In this document: in pieces, positions 1 through 7,873 of the stretch
How the letters are laid out: every line of letters starts with the position of its first letter
Numbering within the stretch: position 1 is the stretch's first letter
Assembly: GCA_013334865.1 (NCBI GenBank)
Contig: JAAXWS010000012.1
Coordinates: forward strand, 20,689 to 84,688
Length of the DNA: 64,000 bases
Source of the DNA: Chlorobiaceae bacterium
GTDB lineage: Bacteria > Bacteroidota > Chlorobiia > Chlorobiales > Chlorobiaceae
Reading direction: 5' to 3'
The notes under the pieces: generated by a model
The model's input: only the letters and a program-made list of their open reading frames with translations
What the model was told of the DNA's origin: nothing
Databases searched by the model: none
Program-made: the position numbers and the translations under genes

Positions 1-375
1 GCCGCTCCGCCGGTGGTGGGCGACGAGGGCAGTAAGGTCGATGTCGCTGATGATGTCGCTGTTGATGAGCAGGAAGTCGCCCTCTGCAAGCAGGTGCTCG
101 CACTTCTTCAGCCCGCCCCCCGTGCCGAGGATGGTCGGCTCTTCGGAGAGTTCGACCTCGAGGCTCCCGAAATCGTGCTGCCCGAAGAAACGGTGGAGGC
201 TCTCCGGATGGTGGTGGATATTGACGATCGCCTTCCGGAATCCCGCCTCCTTGAGCAGGAACAGGGTGTAGCAGATGCTCGGAACGTTCAGTACCGGCAC
301 GAGCGGTTTCGGAGTGGTATCGGTCAGGGGCTGGAGGCGCGTGCCGAATCCGGCGGCAAGGACGAATGCGTTCAT
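1..375 (-). CDS. murU: MurU-like nucleotidyltransferase (partial, C-terminus outside window)
   Basis: The first 125 codons of a sugar-1-phosphate nucleotidyltransferase read on the minus strand, open to the window edge. The N-terminus MNAFVLAAGFGTRLQPLTD contains the glycine-rich NTP-binding signature (AAGFGTRL), followed by the family's TPKPLVP lysine motif and an NSDII segment where the metal-binding aspartate sits. Such enzymes join an NTP to a sugar 1-phosphate. The start codon overlaps the stop of the upstream kinase gene (ATGA), so the two are translationally coupled. An AmgK-type kinase beside a MurU-type uridylyltransferase is the known arrangement for recycling N-acetylmuramate to UDP-MurNAc, which bypasses MurA. 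That assignment is inference from the pairing; a thymidylyl- or mannose-1-phosphate guanylyltransferase role is possible. Confidence 0.72.
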   Translation of the reverse strand, partial: MNAFVLAAGFGTRLQPLTDTTPKPLVPVLNVPSICYTLFLLKEAGFRKAIVNIHHHPESLHRFFGQHDFGSLEVELSEEPTILGTGGGLKKCEHLLAEGDFLLINSDIISDIDLTALVAHHRRSG

Positions 376-1373
376 AAGGAGCAGCGCCTGATGAACGGCT
401 CCAGGAGACGCCCGGCAGCGGCCAGTTCGGGGCGTCTCCCGATATAGTCGGGAAGGAACCCCGCTGTCGGGGCGATGCTCCGTTCGAAGCTCGGGTTTCC
501 GGCCACCGAGACCTGGTAGCAGAAAGTCCCGAGCGCCTTGACGTTGCGCTGGAAGGCCATCAGGTCGAAATACCGGAGGTACTCGTCGAAATCCATCGCG
601 ATCGCCCCCCTTTTTTCAAGCTCACCGAAGTGGTACTCCTTGAGCGAGTCGACCAACGGGGCCTCGAGGGTCACGTAGGAGTCCCTGAGAAGCGACACGG
701 CATCGTACTGGGGCAGGCCGAGACGCGCGTCCTGGAAATCGATGACCACTGGCTCATCCCCCAAGAGCATGATGTTCCGGCTGTGGAAGTCCCGGTGGTT
801 CAGGACGAAGTGCCCGGGAATGACCAGGAGGGAAGTGATGGCTTCGAACTCCCGCCTGAGCTGCGTGACGGCCTCCCGGTCGAGCACTCCCGCGAACATG
901 CCGTGAAGGGCGTGGCGGATGAAGAAGTCGAACTCGAACATCAGCTTGTCGTGGTCGAAGCTCAGGGAGAAAGGCGCGGACCCATCCGGGGGGATCGACT
1001 GGATCTTCACGAGGATGTCGATGACCTGCCGGTATCTCGTTGCGAGCGCATCGGGATCGAGGAGGCCCACTTCGTCCTGGAGCATCCTGTCGCCGCAGTC
1101 TTCGAGCAGCAGGAGTCCCTCCGAGCTGTCGACGGCCAGCACCTCCGGCACGCGGACACCGCTGCCGGCAAGAATGTTGCCGACGACCAGGAACGGGTAG
1201 GTATCGGGAGAGGTGCCCCTGAATGCAGGGTCGATGCAGGCGATCCGGGTGCCTTTCGCGAGCAGGACCCGGAAGTACTGCCTGTTCGAGGCGTCTCCCT
1301 TGATCCTTACGATCTCGATGCCGTCGCGTTCATCGGCAGGCAAAAGCTGTCCGATCAGTCGGCTGGTTTCCAT
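372..1373 (-). CDS. amgK: AmgK-like sugar kinase (APH-fold phosphotransferase)
   Basis: A 333-residue aminoglycoside-phosphotransferase-fold kinase. The catalytic Brenner motif HRDFHSRN is at residues 193-200 and the metal-binding IDFQDARLG at 211-219; a nucleotide-loop-like segment (RIKGDASNRQYFR) lies near residue 23. Length and motifs fit the AmgK family, which phosphorylates MurNAc/GlcNAc at the anomeric carbon during peptidoglycan recycling. It is followed, with ATGA overlap, by a MurU-like nucleotidyltransferase, which makes the recycling role the best reading. The fold alone would also allow choline or other small-molecule kinases. It lies downstream of csmB on the same strand, but a strong terminator (1416-1450) separates them, so it probably has its own promoter. 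Confidence 0.75.
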   Translation of the reverse strand: METSRLIGQLLPADERDGIEIVRIKGDASNRQYFRVLLAKGTRIACIDPAFRGTSPDTYPFLVVGNILAGSGVRVPEVLAVDSSEGLLLLEDCGDRMLQDEVGLLDPDALATRYRQVIDILVKIQSIPPDGSAPFSLSFDHDKLMFEFDFFIRHALHGMFAGVLDREAVTQLRREFEAITSLLVIPGHFVLNHRDFHSRNIMLLGDEPVVIDFQDARLGLPQYDAVSLLRDSYVTLEAPLVDSLKEYHFGELEKRGAIAMDFDEYLRYFDLMAFQRNVKALGTFCYQVSVAGNPSFERSIAPTAGFLPDYIGRRPELAAAGRLLEPFIRRCSL

Positions 1374-1415
1374 GGGCGGGAGAACTTCAGGTGGATTCGG
1401 GAAATCGGTGCGGAT

Positions 1416-1450
1416 AAAAAAAAAGCACCTTACGCGTGAGCATAAGGTGC
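1416..1450 (-). terminator. Rho-independent terminator of csmB
   Basis: The arms GCACCTTA (1425-1432) and TAAGGTGC (1443-1450) form a perfect 8-bp stem. On the minus strand it is followed by an uninterrupted U-run (A9 on the plus strand, 1416-1424). It sits 20 bases past the csmB stop codon and insulates the highly expressed envelope gene from the amgK-murU pair. Confidence 0.85.
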
Positions 1451-1470
1451 TTGTCGATCAGGCGAATGCC

Positions 1471-1695
1471 TTACTTTTTCGGTGCGATAGCGGCCGAAAC
1501 GCTCTGCAGAACCTGGTTGGCGGCGTTGGCGACGTTGCCGATCAGGTCGGTAGCGGTCTTGGCGAGCGGCTCAGCAACGCCGACGAGGGTCTTCAGCGTG
1601 TTGTTGGCCAGGTCGACCTGAAGCTGGAACAGCTTGCCAACGCTGTCGGTAAGGGCGCTTACTGCTGCGTTGAGATCGAAGTTTCCGTTTGACAT
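1471..1695 (-). CDS. csmB: Chlorosome envelope protein, CsmB/CsmF family
   Basis: A 74-residue protein with the amphipathic sequence pattern of the chlorosome envelope proteins CsmB/CsmF: MSNGNFDLNAAVSALTDS at the N-terminus, a central region rich in Leu, Val, Ala and Asn, and a QSVSAAIAPKK ending. These proteins sit in the glycolipid monolayer around the bacteriochlorophyll c aggregates and are restricted to green sulfur bacteria. The choice between CsmB and CsmF is from memory of the family and not certain. The gene is monocistronic at its 3' end (terminator 1416-1450). No strong Shine-Dalgarno sequence is seen upstream of the ATG at 1695-1693. Confidence 0.85.
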   Translation of the reverse strand: MSNGNFDLNAAVSALTDSVGKLFQLQVDLANNTLKTLVGVAEPLAKTATDLIGNVANAANQVLQSVSAAIAPKK

Positions 1696-1910
1696 AGTCG
1701 TATATGTTTAGAGTTGTTGAAAGCACTAAGAGAAAATCTCGGCCCGAAGGCAGGCTTTCCGGTTTTGATGAAAGCTAATATATTTTCTGGAGCTGCGCAA
1801 GTGAAAACGTGATATGGCCGTGTTCCTGTCGAGACAGCCAAGCTGTTTGATCGGAAAGGTTTGCGGTCCGGGATCGTTTCGCCGGCTCATGAGACCCGGG
1901 TTCACCCGGC

Positions 1911-2024
1911 CTATTTGTTCTGGGATTTTCCGATGAACCTGTTGAGCAGGAGCACCGAGACGATGCCCATGATGAAGAAGCCCAGGGGGGCGAAGATCGT
2001 GGTGTAGTTGAATGCGTCGGCCAT
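1911..2024 (-). CDS. Small single-helix membrane protein (37 aa)
   Basis: A short reading frame starting MADAFNYTTIFAPLGFFIMG encodes about 20 consecutive hydrophobic residues (roughly residues 10-30) followed by a basic/polar tail ending KSQNK: one transmembrane helix, N-terminus probably outside by the positive-inside rule. The frame stays open upstream to an ATG at 2099 (62 codons), but the added residues look non-coding. It lies 215 bases upstream of csmB on the same strand. Its size and topology resemble the tiny subunits of photosynthetic or respiratory complexes, such as the reaction-centre subunits PscE/PscF or CydX-like peptides. No function is assigned, and no clear ribosome-binding site was found. 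Confidence 0.5.
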   Translation of the reverse strand: MADAFNYTTIFAPLGFFIMGIVSVLLLNRFIGKSQNK

Positions 2025-2223
2025 AGAAGGGGCTGTTGATGATGACGGTTCTTTTACGGGTTGGAATACCATCCAAGTATAAGAAAAAATCGTCGACATA
2101 CCCGATGAGGAGGTTCGGAAGTTGTTGCCGTCGGCCTGTTTCCACTGATTCCCGGCTTGGGAACTCTTGGGATTTCCGACGTGTTCAGGAAAAGGGTTTC
2201 AACAAGTTATCGTCATACGTATC

Positions 2224-2847
2224 ATGGAAGTTGTCGGGAAAAGCCAGGCAAAGGTCATCGTGGAGTCCTGCTTGCACGATTCGGCGAACTACTTTTCGGA
2301 TCATGTCAGGATCCTCAAGTGCAATCCTTACTGCACCAATGTCGTCCATCACGAAAAGCATGGACTGTACCAGTGGATTTTCCGGGTCAACGATCCGAGG
2401 GACAATCCTATTACCGCAGTCTTCTTCGTCAGCCAGAACGAAGAGCGGCTCACCCCTTCGGGCACCACGCCGCCCGGCCCCCTGACCGGAGAAGAGCCAA
2501 ACCCCGAGGGGACCGTTTCCGGCAAGTGCATCCGCTGGGTCAGCGCACCCCGGGTGCCCGACGTCGAACTCGAAGGTGAGCATACCTTCGTCGGACAGGC
2601 CAATACGAGGATCTGCCTCTACCATCTCGACGACGGCCGGACCGAAGTGCATTTCGAGACCGACATCACCCTCGACTTCACCCTCACCTTTCCGCTCAAC
2701 CTCATGCCCGAGGGCATCCTGAAGTTCATGACCGAGACGATCATGTCCAAGATCATGCAGCAGGCCACCGAAAGCATGCTCTGCCAGGTGCAGGCGGATA
2801 TCTGCTGCACGGCTCCACAGCTATCGGTAAGCGGCGGCGCCTGCTGA
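2224..2847 (+). CDS. DUF1997-like conserved protein
   Basis: A 207-residue soluble protein; the ATG at 2224 is preferred over 2167 because the extra 19 residues look non-coding. The C-terminal half holds a VGQANTRICLYHLDDGRTEV stretch and a LDFTLTFPLNLMPEG segment followed by an amphipathic helix, as I recall for DUF1997, a START/SRPBCC-like family found mainly in cyanobacteria, plants and green sulfur bacteria. Several cysteines cluster near the end (ADICC and GGAC). The phylogenetic range suggests a role in phototrophs, but no function is known. It stands alone between the minus-strand csmB region and the operator at 2920. Confidence 0.6.
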   Translation: MEVVGKSQAKVIVESCLHDSANYFSDHVRILKCNPYCTNVVHHEKHGLYQWIFRVNDPRDNPITAVFFVSQNEERLTPSGTTPPGPLTGEEPNPEGTVSGKCIRWVSAPRVPDVELEGEHTFVGQANTRICLYHLDDGRTEVHFETDITLDFTLTFPLNLMPEGILKFMTETIMSKIMQQATESMLCQVQADICCTAPQLSVSGGAC

Positions 2848-2919
2848 CACCGGATTCCATCACTGCCTCCATCGAACTGCACGTGCCTGTTGGATGGAGG
2901 TTTTCTTTTTCGTAGATTA

Positions 2920-2936
2920 ATACCTATGGGGGGTAT
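2920..2936. promoter_or_regulatory. CsoR/CstR-type operator upstream of the efflux operon
   Basis: The 17-base sequence ATACCTATGGGGGGTAT is an ATACC/GGTAT palindrome around a G-rich core. Its complement has the ATACCCCCC...GGTAT form recalled for CsoR- and CstR-family operators. A further GGGTAT follows at 2937-2942. The site lies 63 bases before the start of a CsoR-family gene, the expected place for autoregulation of the operon. Confidence 0.72.
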
Positions 2937-2998
2937 GGGTATTCCGCCTTGCTGTTTTTGCAAAGCCACAATGACAGTCCAAAACAATGGAGGTCCAG

Positions 2999-3229
2999 AT
3001 GGAAGATGTGATACTCAGACTGAAGAAAATCAGCGGTCAGGTTCAGGGCCTGATCAGGATGATCGAGCGGGAAGAGGAGTGCGAAAAGGTGGTTACCCAG
3101 TTCCAGGCTGCCAAGGCAGCGCTCGACAACACCTTCTCCCTGGTATTGAACAGGAACCTGAAGAATTGCCTGAGCCGGCAGGATGCCGAAAGCGTAGAGA
3201 AGATTATCAAACTGATTTCAAAACATTGA
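2999..3229 (+). CDS. CsoR/RcnR/CstR-family regulator with Cys-Asn-Cys sensor site
   Basis: A 76-residue all-helical DUF156-family repressor (MEDVILRLKKISGQVQGLIR start). A GGAGG at 2989-2993 selects the ATG at 2999 over 2987. The family senses Cu(I), Ni/Co, formaldehyde or sulfane sulfur through a W-X-Y-Z fingerprint. Here the key residues are Cys28, Asn53 and Cys57, with the spacing (+25, +29) of the Cu(I) ligands Cys-His-Cys of CsoR. The His is replaced by Asn, which argues against classical Cu(I) binding. Two cysteines without the His is the pattern associated with persulfide-sensing CstR. It heads an operon with TolC, RND, PII-like and MBL-fold genes, and a matching operator lies at 2920-2936. 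The ligand (sulfane sulfur versus metal) is inferred, not shown. Confidence 0.85.
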   Translation: MEDVILRLKKISGQVQGLIRMIEREEECEKVVTQFQAAKAALDNTFSLVLNRNLKNCLSRQDAESVEKIIKLISKH

Positions 3230-3234
3230 CGACG

Positions 3235-4554
3235 ATGAAGGTAACCAGAAGGGCCCTGGCCCTGATTGCGGCGGGGATCGCATGTTCCGTGAACACGGAA
3301 GCCGCGACCATGAAGCTCTCACTCGACGATGCGCTGAAGATGGCGCATGACCGAAACACCGCACTCAAGGCCGCCAGGGCCAGGGTGGACCAGGCCGATG
3401 CGATGATCGTGCAGAGCCGCCAGGCCTACCTGCCGAAAGTCCAGCTCTCCGAAACCTTTACGCACACCAATGACCCCGGCGCCAACCTGGTGTTCAAGGT
3501 TCAGCAGGAGATCGCTGTTCCGATGAAAGACTTCTTTGATCCGCAGGCACTCAACCATCCCCCGGCCATCAGCGATTTCCATACCTCGCTCCAGGTGATG
3601 CAGCCGCTCCTCAACGTCGACGCCATGATCGGCGGTTCCCTGGCCAAAAGCGCGAAGCGGGCACAGGAGTTCATGTCCGACCGCGCCGTCGAGACCATCG
3701 ACCTGAACGTCAAGAAGGCCTATTACGGCCTCATCATGGCGAGGAAGAACGTCGCGGCCATCGAGCAGTCGATCGGCATCATGCAGGGCTACAGCGCCGA
3801 GGCGGCCAAGGGCTTCAAGGTGGGGCTGTTGACCAAGTCCGACAAGCTCTCCACCGAGGTGCGCCTCGCCGAGCTCAGGGAGCAGAAGCTCATGATGCAG
3901 AACGAGATGAAGAACGCCGAGGATGCCCTGCGGACCATGCTGAAGCTTGCGGCCGACGATACGGTCGTCCCGACCGGCGACCTTGTTGTCGACGGTTCCG
4001 CATCGGCTGCCAGGCCGCTGCCGGCCGGCCGGAGCGACCTGAAGGCCCTCGAGGCTTTCAATGAGGTGACCGGGTACCAGCACGACATGGCCAAAGCCCA
4101 GTCGCTGCCGAGGCTGAACGCCTTTGCCCAGCAGAACTGGCACGACGCCAGCCTGCTCGGCACCGAGGGTTCCAGCTGGGTCGTCGGCCTGAACATGCAG
4201 TGGAACATCTTCGACGGCATGGCCACCAAAGGCAAGGTCCAGGAGGCCAAGGCCAGGCAGCTCGAGGCCAGGTACAATTACGAGGCGGCCAAAGAGCAGG
4301 GGGTGATGGAGGTCAACCGCGCGCAGCGGGCGATGCAGACCTCGAAGCAGCGTGTCGAAGTTGCCAGGAAGTCCCTCGACGAGGCAAAGGTCAGCCTCGA
4401 CTTCATCGGGGAGCAGTTCCGGACGGGCATGGCCATGACCTTCGAGCTGCTGATGCGGGAGCAGGCCTTCACCTGGGCGAAGCTCAGGATCAACCAGGCC
4501 AGGTACGACTACTGCGTCGCCAAGAGCGATTTCGAATATTACGGCGGCAGGTAA
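3235..4554 (+). CDS. TolC-family outer membrane efflux protein
   Basis: A 439-residue protein starting at the ATG at 3235, five bases after the regulator's stop codon. It has a signal peptide (MKVTRRALALIAAGIACSV), then the duplicated long-helix architecture of outer membrane factors. Each half has the LSLDDAL-type opening and Ala/Gln/Arg-rich coiled-coil helices, for example around residues 340-420. TolC-like trimers form the outer-membrane and periplasmic channel of tripartite exporters. Immediate coupling to the repressor upstream and the RND pump downstream shows the three act together. The frame stays open further upstream, but that part overlaps the regulator in another frame and lacks a signal sequence. 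Confidence 0.9.
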   Translation: MKVTRRALALIAAGIACSVNTEAATMKLSLDDALKMAHDRNTALKAARARVDQADAMIVQSRQAYLPKVQLSETFTHTNDPGANLVFKVQQEIAVPMKDFFDPQALNHPPAISDFHTSLQVMQPLLNVDAMIGGSLAKSAKRAQEFMSDRAVETIDLNVKKAYYGLIMARKNVAAIEQSIGIMQGYSAEAAKGFKVGLLTKSDKLSTEVRLAELREQKLMMQNEMKNAEDALRTMLKLAADDTVVPTGDLVVDGSASAARPLPAGRSDLKALEAFNEVTGYQHDMAKAQSLPRLNAFAQQNWHDASLLGTEGSSWVVGLNMQWNIFDGMATKGKVQEAKARQLEARYNYEAAKEQGVMEVNRAQRAMQTSKQRVEVARKSLDEAKVSLDFIGEQFRTGMAMTFELLMREQAFTWAKLRINQARYDYCVAKSDFEYYGGR

Positions 4555-4631
4555 GTTTCCGCCCGTTTGTACGAACAAGGATTACCATAGCATTACAGTG
4601 ACGCAACAGCGAGCGGAGGAGGCTCGTGAAC

Positions 4632-7600
4632 ATGAATGAAGGTATCGCCGGAAGGCTTGCAAAACAGTTCATCAATTCGAAGATAACGCCGCTGCTTATG
4701 ATGGCGTCGCTTCTGGTAGGCATCATGGCGACGTTCATGACGCCGAGGGAGGAGGAGCCGCAGATCGTCGTGCCGATGGTCGACATCTACATCCCCTACC
4801 CGGGCGCATCGGCCGGCGAGGTAGAGGAGCGCGTGGCCAAGCCCTTCGAACGCTCCCTGACCGAAATCAAGGGGGTCAACTACGTCTACTCCACCTCCAT
4901 GCCCGACTTCGCCCTGGTGACCGTCAGGTACAACGTGGGCGACAACACCGAGGAGAGCATGGTCAAGCTCTGGACGGCCCTCATGAAGAACATGGAGAAG
5001 ATGCCGCCCGGAGTCCAGATGCCCCTGATGAAGAAGGTGGCCATCGACGACGTGCCGGTGCTCAACCTCACCTTCTGGAGCAGGGAGAGCAGCCCCTACG
5101 AGCTGAGGCGCGTTGCCCTGAAGGCCGCGGACGAGCTCAAGAAGACCGAGAACATCGGCGATGTCGAGGTCAAGGGCGGCCTTAAGCGCCAGGTACGCGT
5201 GCAGCTCGACAAGTCCAGGCTCCAGCGCTACAACATCACGCCGCTCCAGATCGCAAGGCAGCTCCAGGCCACCAACTCGCAGATGACCTCGGGCGATTTC
5301 AAGAACGATCAGCAGGTCGTCGTCAGGACCGGCAGCTTCTTCCAGAGCGCCGATGATGTCGGCAACGTCGTCGTGGGCCTCTACGGGGCCGAGCCGGTCT
5401 TCCTGAAGGATGTTGCCCGGATCGCCGACGGCCCTGAAGAGGTGAACAACTACACCGGCTTCGGCTGGGGCGCCGGCTCGAGCAACAAGGACCGCGCCGA
5501 CTACCCGGCCGTCACCCTGACGGTCGCCAAGCGCCAGGGCACCGACGCCACGGCGCTGGCAACCAGGGTGATCTCCCGTATCGACGGCATGAAGGGCTCG
5601 GTCATCCCCAAGAACATCACGGTCACCGAAACCAGGAACTACGGCGAGACCGCATCCGAAAAGGTGTTCACCCTCCTCGAGCACCTGCTGATGGCCATCA
5701 TCGCCGTGACTGTCGTCGTCGCTTTCTTCCTCGGCTGGCGGGGATCGCTCGTGGTCTTCATGTCGGTGCCGGTCACCTTCGCCCTCACGCTGCTGATCTA
5801 CTACCTGTTCCATTACACGCTGAACCGGGTGACGCTTTTCGCGCTCATCTTCGTGACCGGTATCGTGGTCGACGACTCGATCATCATCGCCGAGAACATC
5901 CACCGCCACTTCGCCATGAAGCGGCAGCCGAAGCTCCAGGCGGCCATCACGGCCATCAGCGAGGTCGGCAACCCGACCATCCTGGCCACCTTCACGGTCA
6001 TCGCGGCCGTGCTGCCGATGGTCTTCGTCTCCGGCCTGATGGGCCCCTACATGAGCCCGATGCCGATCGGCGCGTCGCTGGCCATGATCTTTTCGCTCCT
6101 CGTCGCGCTCATCGCGACCCCATGGCTCTCCTACCGTCTGCTGAAGTCTGACGAAGGGCACCATGAGGAGTACGACATCAGGAAGACCGGCTACTACAAG
6201 CTGTTCGACAAGGTGCTGACCCCGTTCATCGACAGCACCTTCAAGACCTGGCTCGCCTTCGGCGTGGTCGGCCTGATGCTGGTCGGCGCCATGGCCATGG
6301 TGCCGCTCAAGATGGTGCAGATGAAGATGCTGCCCTTCGACAACAAGAACGAGTTCCAGGTCATCATCGACATGCCCGAGGGCACGGTCCTCGAGAAGAC
6401 CGAACAGGTGACCAGGGAGATCTCCGGCTACCTCAAGACCGTTCCCGAGGTGCAGAGCAGCCAGTACTACGTCGGGACCGCTGCGCCGATCAACTTCAAC
6501 GGCCTGGTGCGCCACTACTACCTGCGCCGGGGCGACAACAAGGCCGACATCCAGGTGAACCTGGTGCACAAGGGCGAGCGCAAGGCGCAGAGCCACGACA
6601 TCGCCAAGCGCGTGAGGAAGGGCGTCCAGGAGATCGCCAGCCGATACGGCGCCAATGCCAAGATCGTCGAGATCCCTCCGGGCCCGCCGGTGATGTCGAC
6701 CATCGTCGCCGAGATCTACGGTCCCGACATGCAGTCCCAGATCGCCCTGGCCAGGGAGGTCAAGAAGGCCTTCGCCTCGACCCCCGGCGTGGTCGACGTC
6801 GACTGGCTGGTCGAGGCCGACCAGAAGGTGTACGACCTGGTCATCAACAAGGAGCGCGCGGCATTCCGTGGCGTGACCCCCGAACAGATCGCCCAGACGC
6901 TGCGCATGTCGCTTGCCGGCGTGGACGTGGGACTCGTGCACCTGCCCGGCGAGATCGAGCCGCTCACCATCCAGCTCAGGCTGCCGAAGGCCGACCGGAC
7001 CTCGCTGAAGGACCTGTCGAACATCTTTGTCCAGTCCCAGGGCATGGGTACCCTCACCACCAGGCTCCGTCCCGGCCAGATGGTCCCGCTCTCCGAGCTG
7101 GTGACCGTTCAGGAGAAGGTCCAGGACAAGAGCATCTACCGCAAGGACCTGCACCGCGTGGTCTACGTGACCGCCGACGTTGCCGGCGTGACCGAGAGCC
7201 CGGTCTACGCGATGCTCGAGCTCGACAGGAAAATTGCGCAGATCAAGGTGCCCGGCGGCGCGGTGATCAACCCGCTCTACACCTCGGTGCCGAAGAGCGA
7301 CGACAAGCTGGCCCTCAAGTGGGACGGCGAATGGCAGATCACCTTCGAAGTCTTCAGGGACCTCGGCACGGCCTTCGCGGTGGTGCTAGTGATCATCTAC
7401 CTCCTGATCATCGGCTGGTTCCAGTCCTTCAAGACGCCGCTGATCATGATGATCTCGATCCCCCTCAGCCTGGTCGGCATCATCCCCGGCCACTACATCC
7501 ACGGGGCCTTCTTCACGGCGACGAGCATGATCGGCATGATCGCCCTTGCCGGCATCATGGTGAGGAACTCGGTGCTGCTCATCGACTTCATCCAGATCAG

Positions 7601-7862
7601 GAGGGAGGAGGGCGTAGGCCTGAAGCAGTCGGTCATCGAGTCGGCCGCGGTCCGTACCCGCCCGATCATCCTGACCTCCGGCGCCGTGGTCATCGGCTCG
7701 GTGGTCATGCTCTTCGACCCGATCTTCCAGGGCCTGGCGATCTCGCTTATCTGGGGATCGGTGCTTTCGACGATCCTTACGCTTGTGGTCGTTCCGCTCG
7801 TATATTACCTGAGCGAGAAGAAGGGGGAAAAGAAGAGGATGGCGACGGCCGTAAAACCCTAA
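4632..7862 (+). CDS. RND-family efflux permease (AcrB/HAE1-like)
   Basis: A 1076-residue inner-membrane proton antiporter. The start chosen is the ATG at 4632, nine bases after GGAGGAGG (4615-4622); a GTG at 4626 is the alternative. It shows the RND duplication: TM1, a large periplasmic loop, TM2-6, a second loop, TM8-12. The TM4 proton-relay motif GIVVDDSIIIAEN is visible near residue 410. The N-terminal TPREEEPQI and YPGASAGEVEERV segments are typical of the HAE1/AcrB branch. No obvious heavy-metal CusA methionine signature was recognised. No HlyD/AcrA-type adaptor gene lies between tolC and this gene (only 77 bases) or downstream in the operon, which is unusual for a tripartite pump. Confidence 0.92.
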   Translation: MNEGIAGRLAKQFINSKITPLLMMASLLVGIMATFMTPREEEPQIVVPMVDIYIPYPGASAGEVEERVAKPFERSLTEIKGVNYVYSTSMPDFALVTVRYNVGDNTEESMVKLWTALMKNMEKMPPGVQMPLMKKVAIDDVPVLNLTFWSRESSPYELRRVALKAADELKKTENIGDVEVKGGLKRQVRVQLDKSRLQRYNITPLQIARQLQATNSQMTSGDFKNDQQVVVRTGSFFQSADDVGNVVVGLYGAEPVFLKDVARIADGPEEVNNYTGFGWGAGSSNKDRADYPAVTLTVAKRQGTDATALATRVISRIDGMKGSVIPKNITVTETRNYGETASEKVFTLLEHLLMAIIAVTVVVAFFLGWRGSLVVFMSVPVTFALTLLIYYLFHYTLNRVTLFALIFVTGIVVDDSIIIAENIHRHFAMKRQPKLQAAITAISEVGNPTILATFTVIAAVLPMVFVSGLMGPYMSPMPIGASLAMIFSLLVALIATPWLSYRLLKSDEGHHEEYDIRKTGYYKLFDKVLTPFIDSTFKTWLAFGVVGLMLVGAMAMVPLKMVQMKMLPFDNKNEFQVIIDMPEGTVLEKTEQVTREISGYLKTVPEVQSSQYYVGTAAPINFNGLVRHYYLRRGDNKADIQVNLVHKGERKAQSHDIAKRVRKGVQEIASRYGANAKIVEIPPGPPVMSTIVAEIYGPDMQSQIALAREVKKAFASTPGVVDVDWLVEADQKVYDLVINKERAAFRGVTPEQIAQTLRMSLAGVDVGLVHLPGEIEPLTIQLRLPKADRTSLKDLSNIFVQSQGMGTLTTRLRPGQMVPLSELVTVQEKVQDKSIYRKDLHRVVYVTADVAGVTESPVYAMLELDRKIAQIKVPGGAVINPLYTSVPKSDDKLALKWDGEWQITFEVFRDLGTAFAVVLVIIYLLIIGWFQSFKTPLIMMISIPLSLVGIIPGHYIHGAFFTATSMIGMIALAGIMVRNSVLLIDFIQIRREEGVGLKQSVIESAAVRTRPIILTSGAVVIGSVVMLFDPIFQGLAISLIWGSVLSTILTLVVVPLVYYLSEKKGEKKRMATAVKP

Positions 7863-7873
7863 ACAGGAGACCT

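Noticed and set aside
1726..2145. 139-codon minus-strand frame upstream of csmB
   Set aside because: It overlaps the better small membrane-protein frame, shows no domain and has a random-looking composition.
2890..3234. N-terminal extension of the TolC frame
   Set aside because: It overlaps the CsoR-family gene in another frame and lies upstream of a proper signal peptide starting at 3235.
4593..7154. 853-codon minus-strand frame opposite the RND pump
   Set aside because: Antisense shadow: low-complexity His/Asp/Leu-rich translation with no motif, opposite a clear RND gene.
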